A stretch of 64,000 nucleotides of DNA from Zygnema cylindricum (GCA_037447655.1 JBBHKE010000221.1:136072-200071), one strand, 5' to 3'. Shown: positions 42,600 through 53,924, counted from the first letter of the stretch. Notes: a model not told the origin generated them from the letters alone. Numbers and translations: made by a program.

Positions 42600-43366
42600 G
42601 GTTATCGGCCTGTCATCAAGAATTCCTATCTTTTTCGAGGATAAGTATGTTTACAGGGCGGATATGGTTGAGACACATTTTGAGAATGTCAATTTTTTAG
42701 ATATCTTGGATGGTTCGCTGGATGAATCTGATCCGTCATGGTCTAAAAAAAATACGCAAGCTCGTTCTATTCTAAAATTTTGTATATCTGAGGACTTAGC
42801 TATGTCTCGGATAAAAATGAAAAAAACAATTGATATCTGGAAATCACTTAAAAGTGATTATGAAAAGGCCAATGTCCAGGAAGAGCTTCTATTGCTTGGA
42901 AAAAATTGGGACTATAAGTACACTGGCGGTACAATGGCTGAATATTCTAAAAAATTTCGTATCCTTGTAGATGCACATGCTTGTGCAGGTGGGGTGATTC
43001 CTCTTTTTCAACACGCAGCATTGCAGATGAGGGGTCTTTTCCGTAGTATGAAAGGAGCATCTGACATGCTCAAACAAAAAGATAAAGCTAGCTGGACTTT
43101 ATAGTTAGCCATCAATATTTTACTAGAAGAGGAAGGTACGTCTAATATTCTAAATGTTGAGCAAGTAGATGCTTTTATTTCAAACTTTGAGAGAAAAGGA
43201 AAGTTTAATCAGCAAAGGAATCATTTTAATCAGTTCAGACAGTTTAATCAAGGTGGAAATAGACAATCAAACAATACATGCTTTTATTGTAGTGAGAGAG
43301 GTCATGGATACAAATTCTGTCCTAAGCTTAAAAAAGCTAACGATACAGGTTTATACAGGCCGGGAT
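42541..43366 (+). pseudogene. Copia family A gag, begins within the LTR
   Basis: ATG 42541 lies inside the 5' LTR. The frame MSTCTTTTGPPSAPVVVEQ reaches the LTR end, meets TAG (42598-42600) and continues in the same frame with VIGLSSRIPIFFEDKYVYRA. The gag core (DILDGSLDESDPSW, IDIWKSLKSDYEKANVQEEL) and zinc knuckle CFYCSERGHGYKFC (about 43280) follow. Further TAG codons lie at 43102 and 43366. In the 3' LTR the same codons read CAA CAG with no stop at the junction, so the first stop is a mutation of this copy. Confidence 0.85.
42600..42611 (+). other. Primer binding site matching the tRNA-iMet anticodon stem-loop
   Basis: GGTTATCGGCCT follows the LTR end directly. It differs at one of the first ten positions from GGTTATGGGCCC, the complement of the initiator tRNA-Met anticodon stem-loop. 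It also encodes gag residues VIG. Confidence 0.6.
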
Positions 43367-43369
43367 AGC

Positions 43370-44815
43370 AACAAAGCGCGTTTTACAAAGGCTTCACTGG
43401 GCCTACACCTCGTGGAAATGCACTATTTTCGGCTTCTTCGTCTCTCCAAGACGAGACTTTGACGGTTTCTACGGAGGATGATACGGATCTATTCGCTCTG
43501 GCGGCTGCAATGGAGGGCGCGAAGGACCTTGGATGGATAATGGATACAGGAGCGTCAGCCCACATGTGCTAGAACAAGGCCATCTTCAAAAATCTGAAAA
43601 CAACGCCGGAGAAAAATATTTATTATGCTTGTGGAATGAGTGTCCAGATTCGTGTTGTGGGTGATGAGTCCTTACTCGTTGATGTAGAAGGAAAAGCAAT
43701 TGAAAGGACCCTTCACAATGTCTTATTTGTGCCACACTTTAAGAAAAATATGTTTTCTACGTCGTTGGTAGAGAGTAAAGGCTTTGAGGTTAATTTGAAA
43801 AATGGTCGGCAGGTTTTTGCAAAAATGGCAAGGTTGCGGTTACAGGTACTAGAGATAGTAGCAAGATGTATCGCATGGATATGGCTAATACCAAGGAGAA
43901 TGATGTTTTGTACTCCGGTGTTTGCACTCAGATGAGTTGTGGCATAAATGATTAGGCCATGTAAACTATGATAGTTTGAGGAAAACGGTCATTACTGGAA
44001 AAATAGAGGGTGTATCAATCACAGATGAGCCGGTCAAAACTTGCGATGGTTGCGCTTTAGGCAAATTCCACAGATTGCCATTTCCTTAAGAGTCTGAGCA
44101 TCGGTCAACGAAACTCTTACAACAAATTCATTCGGATGTCTTTGGTCTGGCGAAGGTTCCATCTGCCGGGGGATGAAATATATGGTCACCTTCACAGATG
44201 ATTTCTCCAAGTTTACAAAGTTTTACTTCATGAAGGAGAAGAGTGAAGTGTTAGGTCACTTCAAACACTATAAAGCATGGGCTGAAAAGCTTCAAAATTT
44301 ACCTATTTTGTATCTCAGATCGGACAATGGTGGTGAGTATACATCAAAGGAATTTGAAACCTTTTTACTCGAGGAGGGAATAAGTCATCTATTGACTGTT
44401 CCATATTCACCGGAACAAAATGGGGTGTCGGAAAGACTGAATAGAACTATCACGGAGAGCTCTAGGTCGATGCTCGCAGATAAAAATGTGGATCCGAAAT
44501 TCTGGGCTGAGGCTCTAAATTGTGCAGTTTATATTAAGAATAGGATAGGATCAAGATCGGTAGAAACTACTCCTTAGAAGATTTGGACAGGAACAAACCG
44601 GATATTAGCCATTTCAAGGTCTTTGGTAGTCAATGCTTTATATTGGATACGTCTACAGATAGATGGAAAATGGAACCGAAGGGATTACCAGGTTTTCTTT
44701 AAGGATATGATGATCACTCAAAAGGTTATAGAGTCTTTGTGTTTGAGAGGCAGAAAATAGTTGTAGCAAGGAACATCATTGTTAAAGATGAACTAGACTC
44801 CATAGATTTTTTTTA
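43370..44815 (+). pseudogene. Copia family A protease and integrase
   Basis: Protease motif WIMDTGASAHMC (about 43535), TAG right after it (43570), then NVLFVPHFKKNMFSTSLV. A frame break lies near 43820. The pre-integrase and zinc region (LGHVNYDSLRKTV, CDGCALGKFHRLPF at 43955-44090) leads to the integrase core with TDDFSKFTKFYF (first Asp), LYLRSDNGGEYTSKEF (second Asp) and EQNGVSERLNRTI (Glu), 44173-44577, ending in WAEALNCAVYIKNR. Stops at 44577 and 44701 and frame changes follow. Protease matures the polyprotein and integrase inserts the cDNA in active relatives. Confidence 0.9.
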
Positions 44816-44865
44816 AATGACAGAGCAGCAAAAGCAACAAAAGGTACGAAATATGTCATTTTAGA

Positions 44866-46678
44866 TTGTATGCAGGATATTGTCCCGCAAATTCCACAAA
44901 CTCCGGTGGTGACTCTGGAGTCCGACTCTCTTCAAGTTCCTCAACATATTCGGATCCAAACGGACCAACAGCGTTCAGTGCACACAGATCGCAACCAACG
45001 CAATCAGCGCAACGCACGGCATCCGACAATCTCAGCCTCAGAATTTCCGGGGGGAAGAAGATCAAGCAGCCGCTTACAAGCAAGCTCTTACTTTGCCTAC
45101 TCGGCAGCCTTGAGGAGCCTTTAACCATTCAAGAGGCCTTCTCATCACCAAAACGGAATCAGTGAATCGAGGTAGCAAACGACGAAATGAAGTCCATCAT
45201 GGAGGCTCAAACATGGGAGCTTGTGGACCTTCCTCCAGAACCGAAAAGCGATCGGTAGCAAATTGGTATTCAAGGTGAAGTTAAATCCCGATAACACCAT
45301 TGGACGTTATAAGGCCAGACTTGTGGCAAAGGGGTATAATCAAAAGGAAGGAATCGATTTTGAAGAAACATTTTCTCCGGTTGTAAGATTTCCAACAGTT
45401 AGGATTTTGCTGTCTCTAGCTGCTATAGAAGATATGGAAATACATCAGATGGATGAAAGACGGCCTTTTTGCACGGAGAACTAGAAAAGACCATTTACAT
45501 GCAGCAGCCTGAAAAGTATGTGGAACGAGGAAAAGAGCACTTAGTATGCAAGTTGCTAAAATCTTTGTACGGCCTAAAACAGGCCCCCAGACAGTGGAAT
45601 CTAAAGCTTGATGAATTCTTGACTAGCCTAGGATTTCATAGGATAAGTTCTAATCACTTTGTCTACTTCCTAAAGGGTGACAATGGGATAGTATATATAG
45701 GAGTGTATGTAGATGATTTGCTTTTAATTAGCAAATCAATGGCTGAAATCAACAAAATCAAAACAACTCTAAACTCACGGTTCGAGATGAAAGACCTCGG
45801 TGAGGCAAAATATATTTTGGGTATCCAGGTAGAGAGGGACAAAAATAAGAAAATAATAAAATTGACTTAAAAAGAGGCTATTGGAAACATGTTATATAAG
45901 TACGGAATGCAGGGGGCAAAAGGATGTTTAACTAAAGTTTGAGGGAGAAGAGACAGAACCAGGTGTCATTGTTAGCGAGTATTTAGAGTCAAAGGAGAAT
46001 GATCCTTTGACAATAATACCTTATAGACAGATAGTGGGAATCTTAGTATATTTCATGAACTGTACCCGTCCTCACGTTGATGCAACACTCAGGGTACTGA
46101 GCAAGAGTCTAGAAAATCTGAGAAAATCTGATCTTGATGCAGTAAGGAGAGTCTTAAGATATTTGGCAGGAACTAAAAATCTCAAACTCACTCTAGGCAA
46201 AGGAGAAGTAAAGCTGCAAACATGGAGTGATGCAAGCTATGGCGACATGCCAAGCCGGAAATACACCACGGGATTCGTTCTACAAATTGGGAACGGTACT
46301 TGGTGTTGGAGCAGCAAACTACAAAAGGTTACAGCACACTCGACAATGGAGTCAGAATATATGGCTGCAAGCTCGGCCCTCAAAGAACTCCTATGGGTGA
46401 AATCCATGTTGCAAAAATTGGGATACATGCAAGTTGGTCCACAGGTGATCTGGAGTGATAACCAAGCTGCCATTGCCATTGCTTCTAACCCGAGTCATCA
46501 CTTCAAAAGCAAGCACATGGATGTACGATTACACTTTGTAAGAGAAAAAGTGTTCTCTAGAGTGCTTAATTTATGTTATCAGCCAGATGCAATATTGATT
46601 GCTGATATGTTCACTAAAGCCCTTTTTGCTCCTAAGTTGAAGTATTGTAGGGACGCAGTGAGATTAACGAATAGTTGA
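44866..46678 (+). pseudogene. Copia family A RT and RNase H
   Basis: Linker (DIVPQIPQTPVVTLES), then RT: KVKLNPDNTIGRYKARLVAK, FSPVVRFPTVRILLSLAAIE, a frame break near 45455, LLKSLYGLKQAPRQWN, VYVDDLLLISKS (about 45710) and EMKDLGEAKYILGIQVERD. RNase H runs 46007-46678 (TWSDASYGDMPSRKYTTGFV, STMESEYMAASSALKELL, KHMDVRLHFVREK, YCRDAVRL). Breaks: TGA at 45162, frameshifts near 45240, 45460 and 45870-45950. About 90% similar by eye to the reverse copy at 35961-37783. Confidence 0.92.
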
Positions 46679-46824
46679 ATTGTTGCACTGCTATACTGCC
46701 ACTCTGCGATAAATCCACCATTGTGATGTATTGGGACTAGGTAACTTGCTAATTGCTATATTGCTATGCTGCGATGCTGCGCTAGTTTTTCACCGCAACT
46801 GCCCCGGTATACTGAGTCTAAAGC

Positions 46825-46834
46825 GTTAGGGGAG
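46825..46834 (+). other. Polypurine tract, family A
   Basis: GTTAGGGGAG abuts the TGTTG of the 3' LTR. Confidence 0.8.
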
Positions 46835-47690
46835 TGTTGTCTCTTTGGAAAGCTTTTAGTCTCAAAGCAACGCAGGTGCTATACAGACAAAGCAATGCAA
46901 CTGCTATACAGACAGAACAGCGCAACTGCTATACAGCAAAGCAGCGCAACAGCAGAGCAGACAGAGCAGTGTAGCTGCTATACAGTAGAGCAGCGCAGCA
47001 GCAAAGCAGCGCAGCAGCGAAGCTGCAACACAGACAGGACAACGCAACCACGATTATATTTGATATGGTCCGTAAGGACAACGCAGCCTCTGATATTCTT
47101 AATGTGATTCTGTACAGGAAAGAGCTACTGCGATAGATACGATTTTAGTCAACTTAGTGGGGAACTCAGTGGTAACTTAGTGGGTAACTCAGTGGTAGCT
47201 TAGTGATAGCTCAGTGGTAGCTTAGTGATAGCTCAGTGGTAGCTTGACAGATTAGTGGTAGCTTGGTGGTTTGATGTACCTCTCAAGTACACTAGTGGTA
47301 GCTTGACAGATTAGTGGTAGCTTGGTGGTTTGATGTACCTCTCAAGTACACTGGTGTTGCCAGTTCAACACAAGTATAAGACTTACGACTCATAACATGT
47401 TATGTATACAGACTTCCAAGTAGTAAAACTGCAAACAGTTTTTGGGAAACTTCTGAGTATTATATCTTGAGTGTTGTCGTGTCAATTGTGCTGAAACTTT
47501 GGGAGTTATCAATGTTTATGCTACTGTATATTCTGAAAGAGTTTTGTGAGGTTTGGATGCTTGTATAAGAATTGGTGAGCACTTTAGAACAGCTCTTTGG
47601 TAGGATTCTTGATAGCTTGTGAGAGTGTATCATGTCTACTTCTACTACTACTGCTGCTCCTCCATCTGCACCGGTAGTTGTAGAACAACA
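46835..47690 (+). mobile_element. 3' LTR of complete copia family A element
   Basis: TGTTGTCTCTTTGGAAAG to GTAGAACAACA, 856 bp, followed by the GATTT target duplication (47691-47695). Longer than the 5' LTR partly through a 59-bp tandem duplication (47235-47293 and 47294-47352). Many substitutions separate the two LTRs, so the insertion is old. Confidence 0.93.
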
Positions 47691-49024
47691 GATTTGGCTA
47701 TAACTTTGGGGGTTTACATTGTCTATGGTATACTGCACATTGGTGCAGTTTGAGGTGATTTTGTTTATTGTGGAGTAACCTATGCTGTTTGAAACACAAT
47801 TGTTTTTGTTTTTGTTGTTTGTGGATGTTTCCGTGAATAATCCATGGCTGAAATAGGCTATGGATAACATGTCGCACCGTATTATTTCGAAAAATTTTGA
47901 AGCGTCACAAGACACAACGTAATTTTTGAAACGATTTCGTATGTCACATGTGTTTGTGTGACATCGTAGACGTGCAACCTTATTGCCGTGGCTGTACAAC
48001 ATATCTTTGGGTAAACCTCTCCGGTCCGACCGCCATGACTTCGCAAATTTTTCACCTTCACAAATTTTTCACCTTTGCGTGAAATGACACTGCAGCATCG
48101 AGACCCCTGCAAAAAAAACCGTACAAGGTGCATGGGGACAAAAACCAAAAACCCTGTACTTTTTCTTTCGTAAAAAAAATCGAAAACTTTTCACACGTGG
48201 GAATATGTTCTCCTATCGGTATAAACAGTTTTTCTTAGCCTAAATCACATTGTCGATGTTGTTTAAGATAAGTTTGAAGATGACGTGACAGTGGGTCGAA
48301 AAAACACAGGAAGACAAATTTTTGTACATCCTAAGTTTGAGAATGACACAAATTGTACTTTTTAAATTTTCCAATTTCTTCGTATGGTTGCAGCTTAGGC
48401 AGTACGGCGCTAAGTCATAGAGGAAAACGACAGAAAAAAACCCGAACCTAGCCAAATGGGGCCGCTCCCTAAATCAAAAAATTGGATTGTTATTTCAATT
48501 AGAGAAACTTCACCAGAATTCAAGCAAAACCTAGTCATACACCAAAATAGAGAAAATCATTCTCGCTTCTCTTAAAACTATAATCCAAAACGAACTTCAA
48601 AAACAAAAAATTGGGAAATTGCTCAGTATTACCTATTGAAAGAAAGAAGTGCCACTTTGAGTTACCGGAAACATTTGAACATGTGTATGAAACTAAAACA
48701 TCAAACAAATAGATAGTAGAGGGGGAGGTTTTGCGGCGTGTAATACATCTTTCATAGTTTATCAATACAAGTCAACAAACGGTACTTCAACAATTAACAC
48801 TCACACATGTTCATCTTTGGCCGACACGGATAGTTCGAGAGGACTTCTTCGTAAGTTTCTTTCAAAAATGCAGGCGAAAATGAGTGACCAAAAAAATTTG
48901 CGAAAATGGTGGCGTTTATGTGTTGCGAGGACTTTTGACCATTTTAAGTTGGTTTCCAAGATTTTTTTGGTGAGAGCGATGACGAAAACTAGGCTTTATT
49001 ACCACCGACAAAAAAACGCTTGTT
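47691..49024. other. Right part of the older LTR, then unassigned DNA
   Basis: 47691-47860 aligns with the 3' part of LTR A. From 47861 on I find no domain. Short frames (for example 48817-49026) are unsupported. Confidence 0.4.
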
Positions 49025-49319
49025 AGTGACGAGTTGAAACGTTATTTTGATTTAAAGTTAACGAACGAGGAAAGATTGAACTTTAACCTACTTGAATGGT
49101 GGGAAAAAAAAATTAGATGTACGTGCGAAAAAAAAAGGATTTTCTATTATAGCCGGTGTTGCTATATCTATTCTAGCTATTCCGACTTTCATTTCCATGC
49201 ATGAATGCAATTTTTCGGATGTCGCGAACACAATAACAAACAAAAGGAGCTCACTAGCGTCTTCAATTATAATTTATATTTTGTTTGTTAGATCCAACCG
49301 AAATCTTTTAAATGCATAA
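49025..49319 (+). pseudogene. hAT transposase C-terminal dimerisation domain, fragment
   Basis: One frame gives SDELKRYFDLKLTNEERLNF and NLLEWWEKK. After a frame change in the A-rich run near 49108, a second gives SIIAGVAISILAIPTFIS and NFSDVANTITNKRSSLASSI to VRSNRNLL. The pattern (L..WW..., P.LA..A..ILAIP.S....R.FS.....T..R.SL) is that of the hAT C-terminal domain (Dimer_Tnp_hAT). Catalytic parts are not recognisable upstream. Confidence 0.8.
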
Positions 49320-49365
49320 TTTTATGTTTTGTTTTGTTTTCTAATTATTGTTTTTTTGTTAGTAT

Positions 49366-49456
49366 TAGTTATATATATATGTATATATATTAATATATAT
49401 GTATATATATATATATATATGAATATATATATGTAATATATATTCATATATATATA

Positions 49457-49523
<67 letters not shown>
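49366..49523. repeat. AT/GTAT microsatellite
   Basis: TATATATATGTATATATA-type simple repeat of about 160 bp, 45 bp after the hAT fragment. Confidence 0.9.
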
Positions 49524-49528
<5 letters not shown>

Positions 49529-49862
49529 TCTTTGATATTTTTTTGTATTTCACAATTTTTCTAGTGTTTATCTTTTTTTTTCTTAAATCGGAATGCTTAA
49601 TTTACCAAATTACCAAAGCGTTGTATTAATACCCCATTTAGATTTATAGATTTTATGTAATTTTTAAGTTTGAGGTTGAGGTTTTGTATAATAAAGTTGA
49701 AAATAGGACAAGGTTGTGATTTGATTATTTATATATTTGATACTACAAATTATTTTTTAGATTTTATGCTTATTAATTAAAGACGTGGACTATAACCTAC
49801 TATGTCTACCACGTCTCCTTGCGGTAAATAGTATTATAAATCATAATTTCCCATTAACACTA
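49524..49862. other. Non-coding, no gene seen
   Basis: AT-rich, without recognisable repeats or coding blocks. Confidence 0.35.
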
Positions 49863-50765
49863 CACTGCGAATCGTAAGTAGCGTTATTAACGCTAATCCG
49901 GTCACCACGAATTTTGACCCAAAAACCTTAAAAAAAGTAAATAACTCTAATTTATTCTTTACATTATTTAAGGTATTTTTTGAATCAGCGTTAACAACTA
50001 TACACCGCGAATCGTCATTAGTGTCAATAACTCTAATTTGGATCTTAAATTATTTTTTTTCCTCAAATAGGATATATGATTTTAATTTTTCCTTGACGCT
50101 AATTAAGGTACCGTACAAATTAGCGTCAAGAACGAAAATAAAATAAGATCTAAATTGTGTGGTGAACGGTCGATGTCAAACCGTACCTAGTTGTACCTTT
50201 TCAAGTGAAAATTTTACAAAAAATGAATAAAATCGGACGCGCACGCATAGAAATGTGGCCTAAAAAAATGTGATTAGTCTGACACGTAAATTAGTTTGAC
50301 ATGTACGGATTTTTAAATTTCACGGCGGCGTACAATTTTTAATATTTTGTACGGATACATATATTAATGTATGTGATCGTACGGCGATTATTCCATTTTT
50401 GCTATTCCCAAATCAACGTTAACGCCGAAATTAGAATACACCTTTTAAAAAAAAAATCAGATTTATAATTAGCATCAATTATGGTAAATTTTCTTCAACA
50501 TTATTTAAACTTTGACACTAATAACGATTCACTGTGTAGTATAGTACCGTTTTAAAAAGTGTTGCTTACGATCGATGTCTGACCGTGCAAAATTGTACCG
50601 TATTAACGAAAAAGTACAAAAAATGATTTAATACATGACGCTATGATGTAACTGCATTTTCACAAACCGCATAGTGCAAACATCATAATGACGTGAAATT
50701 GTACGTTTGTGAGATTCTGTATGTGTACCTAAAAGATATGTTTACGATAATTACGATTCCCTGTG
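49863..50765. mobile_element. Cluster of CACCG-family MITEs
   Basis: Left-type ends are CACTGCGAATCG (49863) and CACCGCGAATCGTCATTAG (50003). Right-type ends are ACGATTCACTGTG (ending 50536) and ACGATTCCCTGTG (ending 50765), each next to TA. 50003-50536 could be one 534-bp element. The piece 50540-50720 (ACCGTGCAAAATTGT, TGTAACTGC..TT.ACAAACCG) is shared with 21400-21500. Confidence 0.65.
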
Positions 50766-50809
50766 TAATAAATGCTTACCGCTAAAAACAACGAGCGTTG
50801 TAATTTTGT

Positions 50810-51000
50810 ACTTTTTCGGTTACGGTCGGGTACGGTCAGTCGCGACAAATAGAGTTTCGGTTAACTTTTACTTTGATAAACGACGGTCGGTTAACGGTTA
50901 ACAATTTTGGAGCGTGACATAACACGGTCGGGCGTCGGTTACTCAGATTTTGGAAAAAAAAAAACGGTCGGTTAAAATTTTCACTTTTGCGACCTCTGAT
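50810..51000 (-). mobile_element. hAT-type element end, related to 7928-8110
   Basis: It ends TTTTGCGACCTCTG and is the complement of the left part of the 680-bp element: ACGACGGTCGGTTAACGG, AATTTTGGAGCGTGACATAA, GGTCGGGCGTCGGTTACTCA. Its other end was not found. Confidence 0.7.
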
Positions 51001-51675
51001 GCAGATTTTTTTGGAAACTCTAACCGTTCGATAACCGATAACTATCGGTATCGGTGTTATCGCGATAAATTTCTTACCGATACACAACACTACCAAAAAT
51101 GATTTTGTCTTAAACTTCGACGCAATAAGACAAAAGTAGAGAAATGTTGCTTGTTTTTACCGCTGTTTCTGCGGCCATTGCTGATTTTGTTTTTTTTTCC
51201 CTCTCACATTCGACTTTTTTTTCTATTTTTATGTGCAACAATGTTGCATTTTTTAGAATCTATGCGGTTCGGTCCATATTTAGCTTTGACGGCGGAATTT
51301 CTAAATGTCAAACGCGCGTCAATGTTTGCCGATGCGCAATTGTTAAAAATAAACGGTTTAATTGACAACGGTTTAACGGTTTATTCTAAATTTTTACAGT
51401 TTAATTAATAATTGTCTAACGGTTTAGTCAAAAAATAAACGGTTTAACTTATGCGGAATACGTAAAGTTCAGGGCGAGTCAACAAGGATTATATCGAGAT
51501 GTGCAAGCCCTCAAAGTAAACAATAATTTTTTCGATATTCAACATCATTAATTTTTGGAGATTTGATGCAACCATACATTCTCCCAGATACTGACACGTT
51601 AAATATCACTCTTCGTAGGTATACATCTCGTCTCTCTCCCTCCTTTATCTCTCTCTCTCTCTTTCTCTCTCTCTC
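51001..51675. other. Non-coding with hAT-like end and CT repeat
   Basis: CTATCGGTATCGGTGTTATCG and CCGATACACAACACTA (51060-51090) resemble hAT-type terminal sequence. CGGTTTAA..CAACGGTTTAACGG repeats follow (51350-51450), then a CT microsatellite running into the gap. Confidence 0.45.
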
Positions 51676-51685
51676 NNNNNNNNNN
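51676..51685. other. Assembly gap (10 N)
   Basis: Ten N in a CT/TTTC microsatellite. The true length is unknown. Confidence 0.99.
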
Positions 51686-51711
51686 GTTCTCGTTTTTTTT
51701 CTCTAACCTCT

Positions 51712-51971
51712 TTTTCTCCAATCTCTTTTTTTTGCTCTTGGTGAGATTTTTTTCAGAAGATTTTCTTCATTTGTCAATTTTAACATTACCCTTCTTAAAG
51801 TTGATGAAATTTTCCTGGAATGATTCTTACATTGTAATACCTTTTCTCCAATCTCTTTTTTTTGCTCTTGGTGAGATTTTTTTCAGAAGATTTTCTTCAT
51901 TTGTCAATTTTAACATTACCCTTCTTAAAGTTGATGAAATTTTCCTGGAATGATTCTTACATTGTAATCCT
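51712..51971 (+). repeat. 130-bp tandem duplication beside the gap
   Basis: TTTCTCCAATCTC through TTCTTACATTGTAAT occurs twice with a 130-bp period (51712 and 51842) and almost no differences. It may be genuine or a failed gap closure. Confidence 0.9.
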
Positions 51972-52430
51972 ACCAGGCACATTAACATTTGCCGTGTGTT
52001 TAAGATACTTTTGAATTTACAGAAACAGAAAGTAAACAATAACAATAGACCCAAAAAAATCCAAAAACCGAGGGACAACCATCCATCTCAATTATAGGTC
52101 ACTTCATTTTTTTTCTTATAAAGGATTACGATCGTTAATGGTGCGATATGAAAAGCTAGTCTTCTGGAAATGTTAAACCAACTATTTTGTGAGGTACAAA
52201 AAAACAAAAAACATATTCAAATTAAAATTGTGCCAACCAATTCAGAATATAGTTACTATACTTGTCAACTTTTCCACTTATTACTTATTTAAAGGGAAAG
52301 CGACTCACTTTTTGCTGAAAATCCGAAAGTCGTTTGCGGAAGAGCCACAAAAGGACAAAAAAAGGAAAGTGAGAACACCAGTCAATATTTGAAATGAGAC
52401 CGAACTCGTTATTTGGGGTTTCTTAAGGTT
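51972..52430. other. Non-coding, no gene seen
   Basis: No domain or repeat recognised. It could be downstream intron or 3' sequence of the minus-strand gene. Confidence 0.35.
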
Positions 52431-52559
52431 CTTTTAGGACAATTAGCTTGCAATAAGATATACAATTTGGTACAAACTGAGGACCATTATTCTTGTCTCC
52501 GTTACATAAAACGAAAATGAACAGAAAAGACTCTCCAGCAATTAAAAACGACCTTTTCT

Positions 52560-52664
52560 TTGGAAAATTGATCAACATCCAAGCTTTACAAAGCACTTGC
52601 ATTGATGTATTTCTAACCGAAAATACATCAATTGTGGAAAACGAACCTTTGGGTGGGGGCGGAA
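52560..52664 (-). CDS. Candidate exon of minus-strand secreted-protein gene
   Basis: Acceptor AATTGCAG (minus) ends at 52665. The exon then reads VPPPPKGSFSTIDVFSV in the phase left by the preceding exon (53020-53312). A proline stretch after a cysteine-rich ectodomain would be a linker. The downstream exon limit is uncertain (a GTTAG donor near 52616 is possible). Confidence 0.35.
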
Positions 52665-53019
52665 CTGCAATTGCGAAACACAAAAACCAAAAATACACCC
52701 ATCACAAAAGTAAATCATTTTTTATTCAAAGAAAAACCTTCCAACAATCTAAAACAAAATTCAAAAATATCCTCCTTCCAGCAAGCACATTCCTCCCTTC
52801 CACTCCTTTGCCCCCTCTACCCCTCTTTTCTCTCCCTCCGTCCTTCTCTCTCCCCTCCCCCCCTCTCTCACCCCTCCCCACTCCTCTCTCACCCTCCCCT
52901 CTCACCCCTACTTCCTCCCTTTCTTCCCTTCCCTTCCCCCGTCTAATCCACCCTCTCTCTCCCCCTCCAATTCCCCTTTCCTTTTAAAATGCACATGTTC
53001 TCTTTGGTTATGCGCACAC
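52665..53019 (-). other. Intron with pyrimidine tract on plus strand
   Basis: Minus-strand GTGTGC donor (53019) and TTGCAG acceptor. 52790-52980 is C/T-rich on the plus strand, thus G/A-rich on the sense strand, as in the LRR gene introns. Confidence 0.5.
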
Positions 53020-53312
53020 CTGTCAGCTTGGGACATATTTTACTGAAAGTCCCCGGCGAACTGATGGTATAGGGCTTCGTGTAGTCCGGGGCGCTTGTCA
53101 TACAGTAGCATTTTACGTTGCCACCAAAAGGTACAAAGTGAATATAGAACCCGAAATTTAAGCCGACTTGACGCAAAAATTGGCGCAGTCTCTCGCTAGA
53201 AAGGGCATGTTGACGAGGCCGGCATACGTCGCCGGAGTGGATTGCTCAAAATACTTGGTGGGGAATTCAAAGTAACCGGAAACGTCGGTGCTGTTGGCTT
53301 TCACGAGACAAG
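53020..53312 (-). CDS. Minus-strand gene: cysteine-containing extracellular exon, one frameshift
   Basis: After minus-strand acceptor TTTTGCAG the exon encodes CLVKANSTDVSGYFEFPTKY then FEQSTPATYAGLVNMPFLAR and DCANF. In a run of five T (about 53187) the frame shifts by one. The other frame continues LRQVGLNFGFYIHFVPFGGN, VKCYCMTSAPDYTKPYTISS and PGTFSKICPKLT to a GT donor. The spacing CANF...FGFY..F.....KCYC...P...C suggests a small disulfide-bonded PAN/apple-like or WSC-like ectodomain (inference). Without the frame change a TAA follows within six codons. It may be a recent pseudogene or a one-base sequence error. Confidence 0.55.
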
Positions 53313-53924
53313 CTGCAAAAAAAAAGAAAAAAAAATGAAAACACAATGTCAACATTTTTGGAAGCAACATTCGCTCTATCCTATTTTGATTACTCACATA
53401 GAAGATGGTTCACTATTGGGGTCAGTATTATGTTAAAACTAGGTTTTCTTTATCGTCAAGGTCACTCGTACTCAAATTACAACACCAAGTTCACCATTTC
53501 ATCAAAACAATAGCGATAAAGGGTGTAGAATCAAGGGAGAAGGATTCTGAAAATGTATGATTTCCTTGAAAGGGAGTTCAAATTCATTTTTTGAGTCTGC
53601 CTAGAAAATCTTCCCCCTTTACAATTATGATGAAAACTATCAGCTTCCAGAAGATCCCATAACACAAGACAAACAGTCAAATCTACCATAAGACTGACAA
53701 TGCCATTTGGGGGCATTTATCTTTTATTTTTTAAGATAAAAGCCAAAATAATTGTAGAAATTAAGGAAAGTTTCCGCCGTCGCATTCCAAATAAAAAAAA
53801 GAAGCACGCCAATGCAAACAGAGAAACTCTTATGTCAAACCAAAAAAATGAACGAAACTATAATAACAAAAAAAGAAAAAAATGAAAAAGATTTTATTGA
53901 AAAGATCCCGTAACCTTCACTTAC
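53313..53924 (-). other. Intron of the minus-strand gene
   Basis: GT-AG bounded on the minus strand. No other feature was recognised within it. Confidence 0.45.

Noticed and set aside
48817-49026. 69-codon open frame before the hAT relic
   Set aside because: It shows no hAT BED-finger or catalytic motifs and is not in frame with the dimerisation domain, so it is not joined to it.
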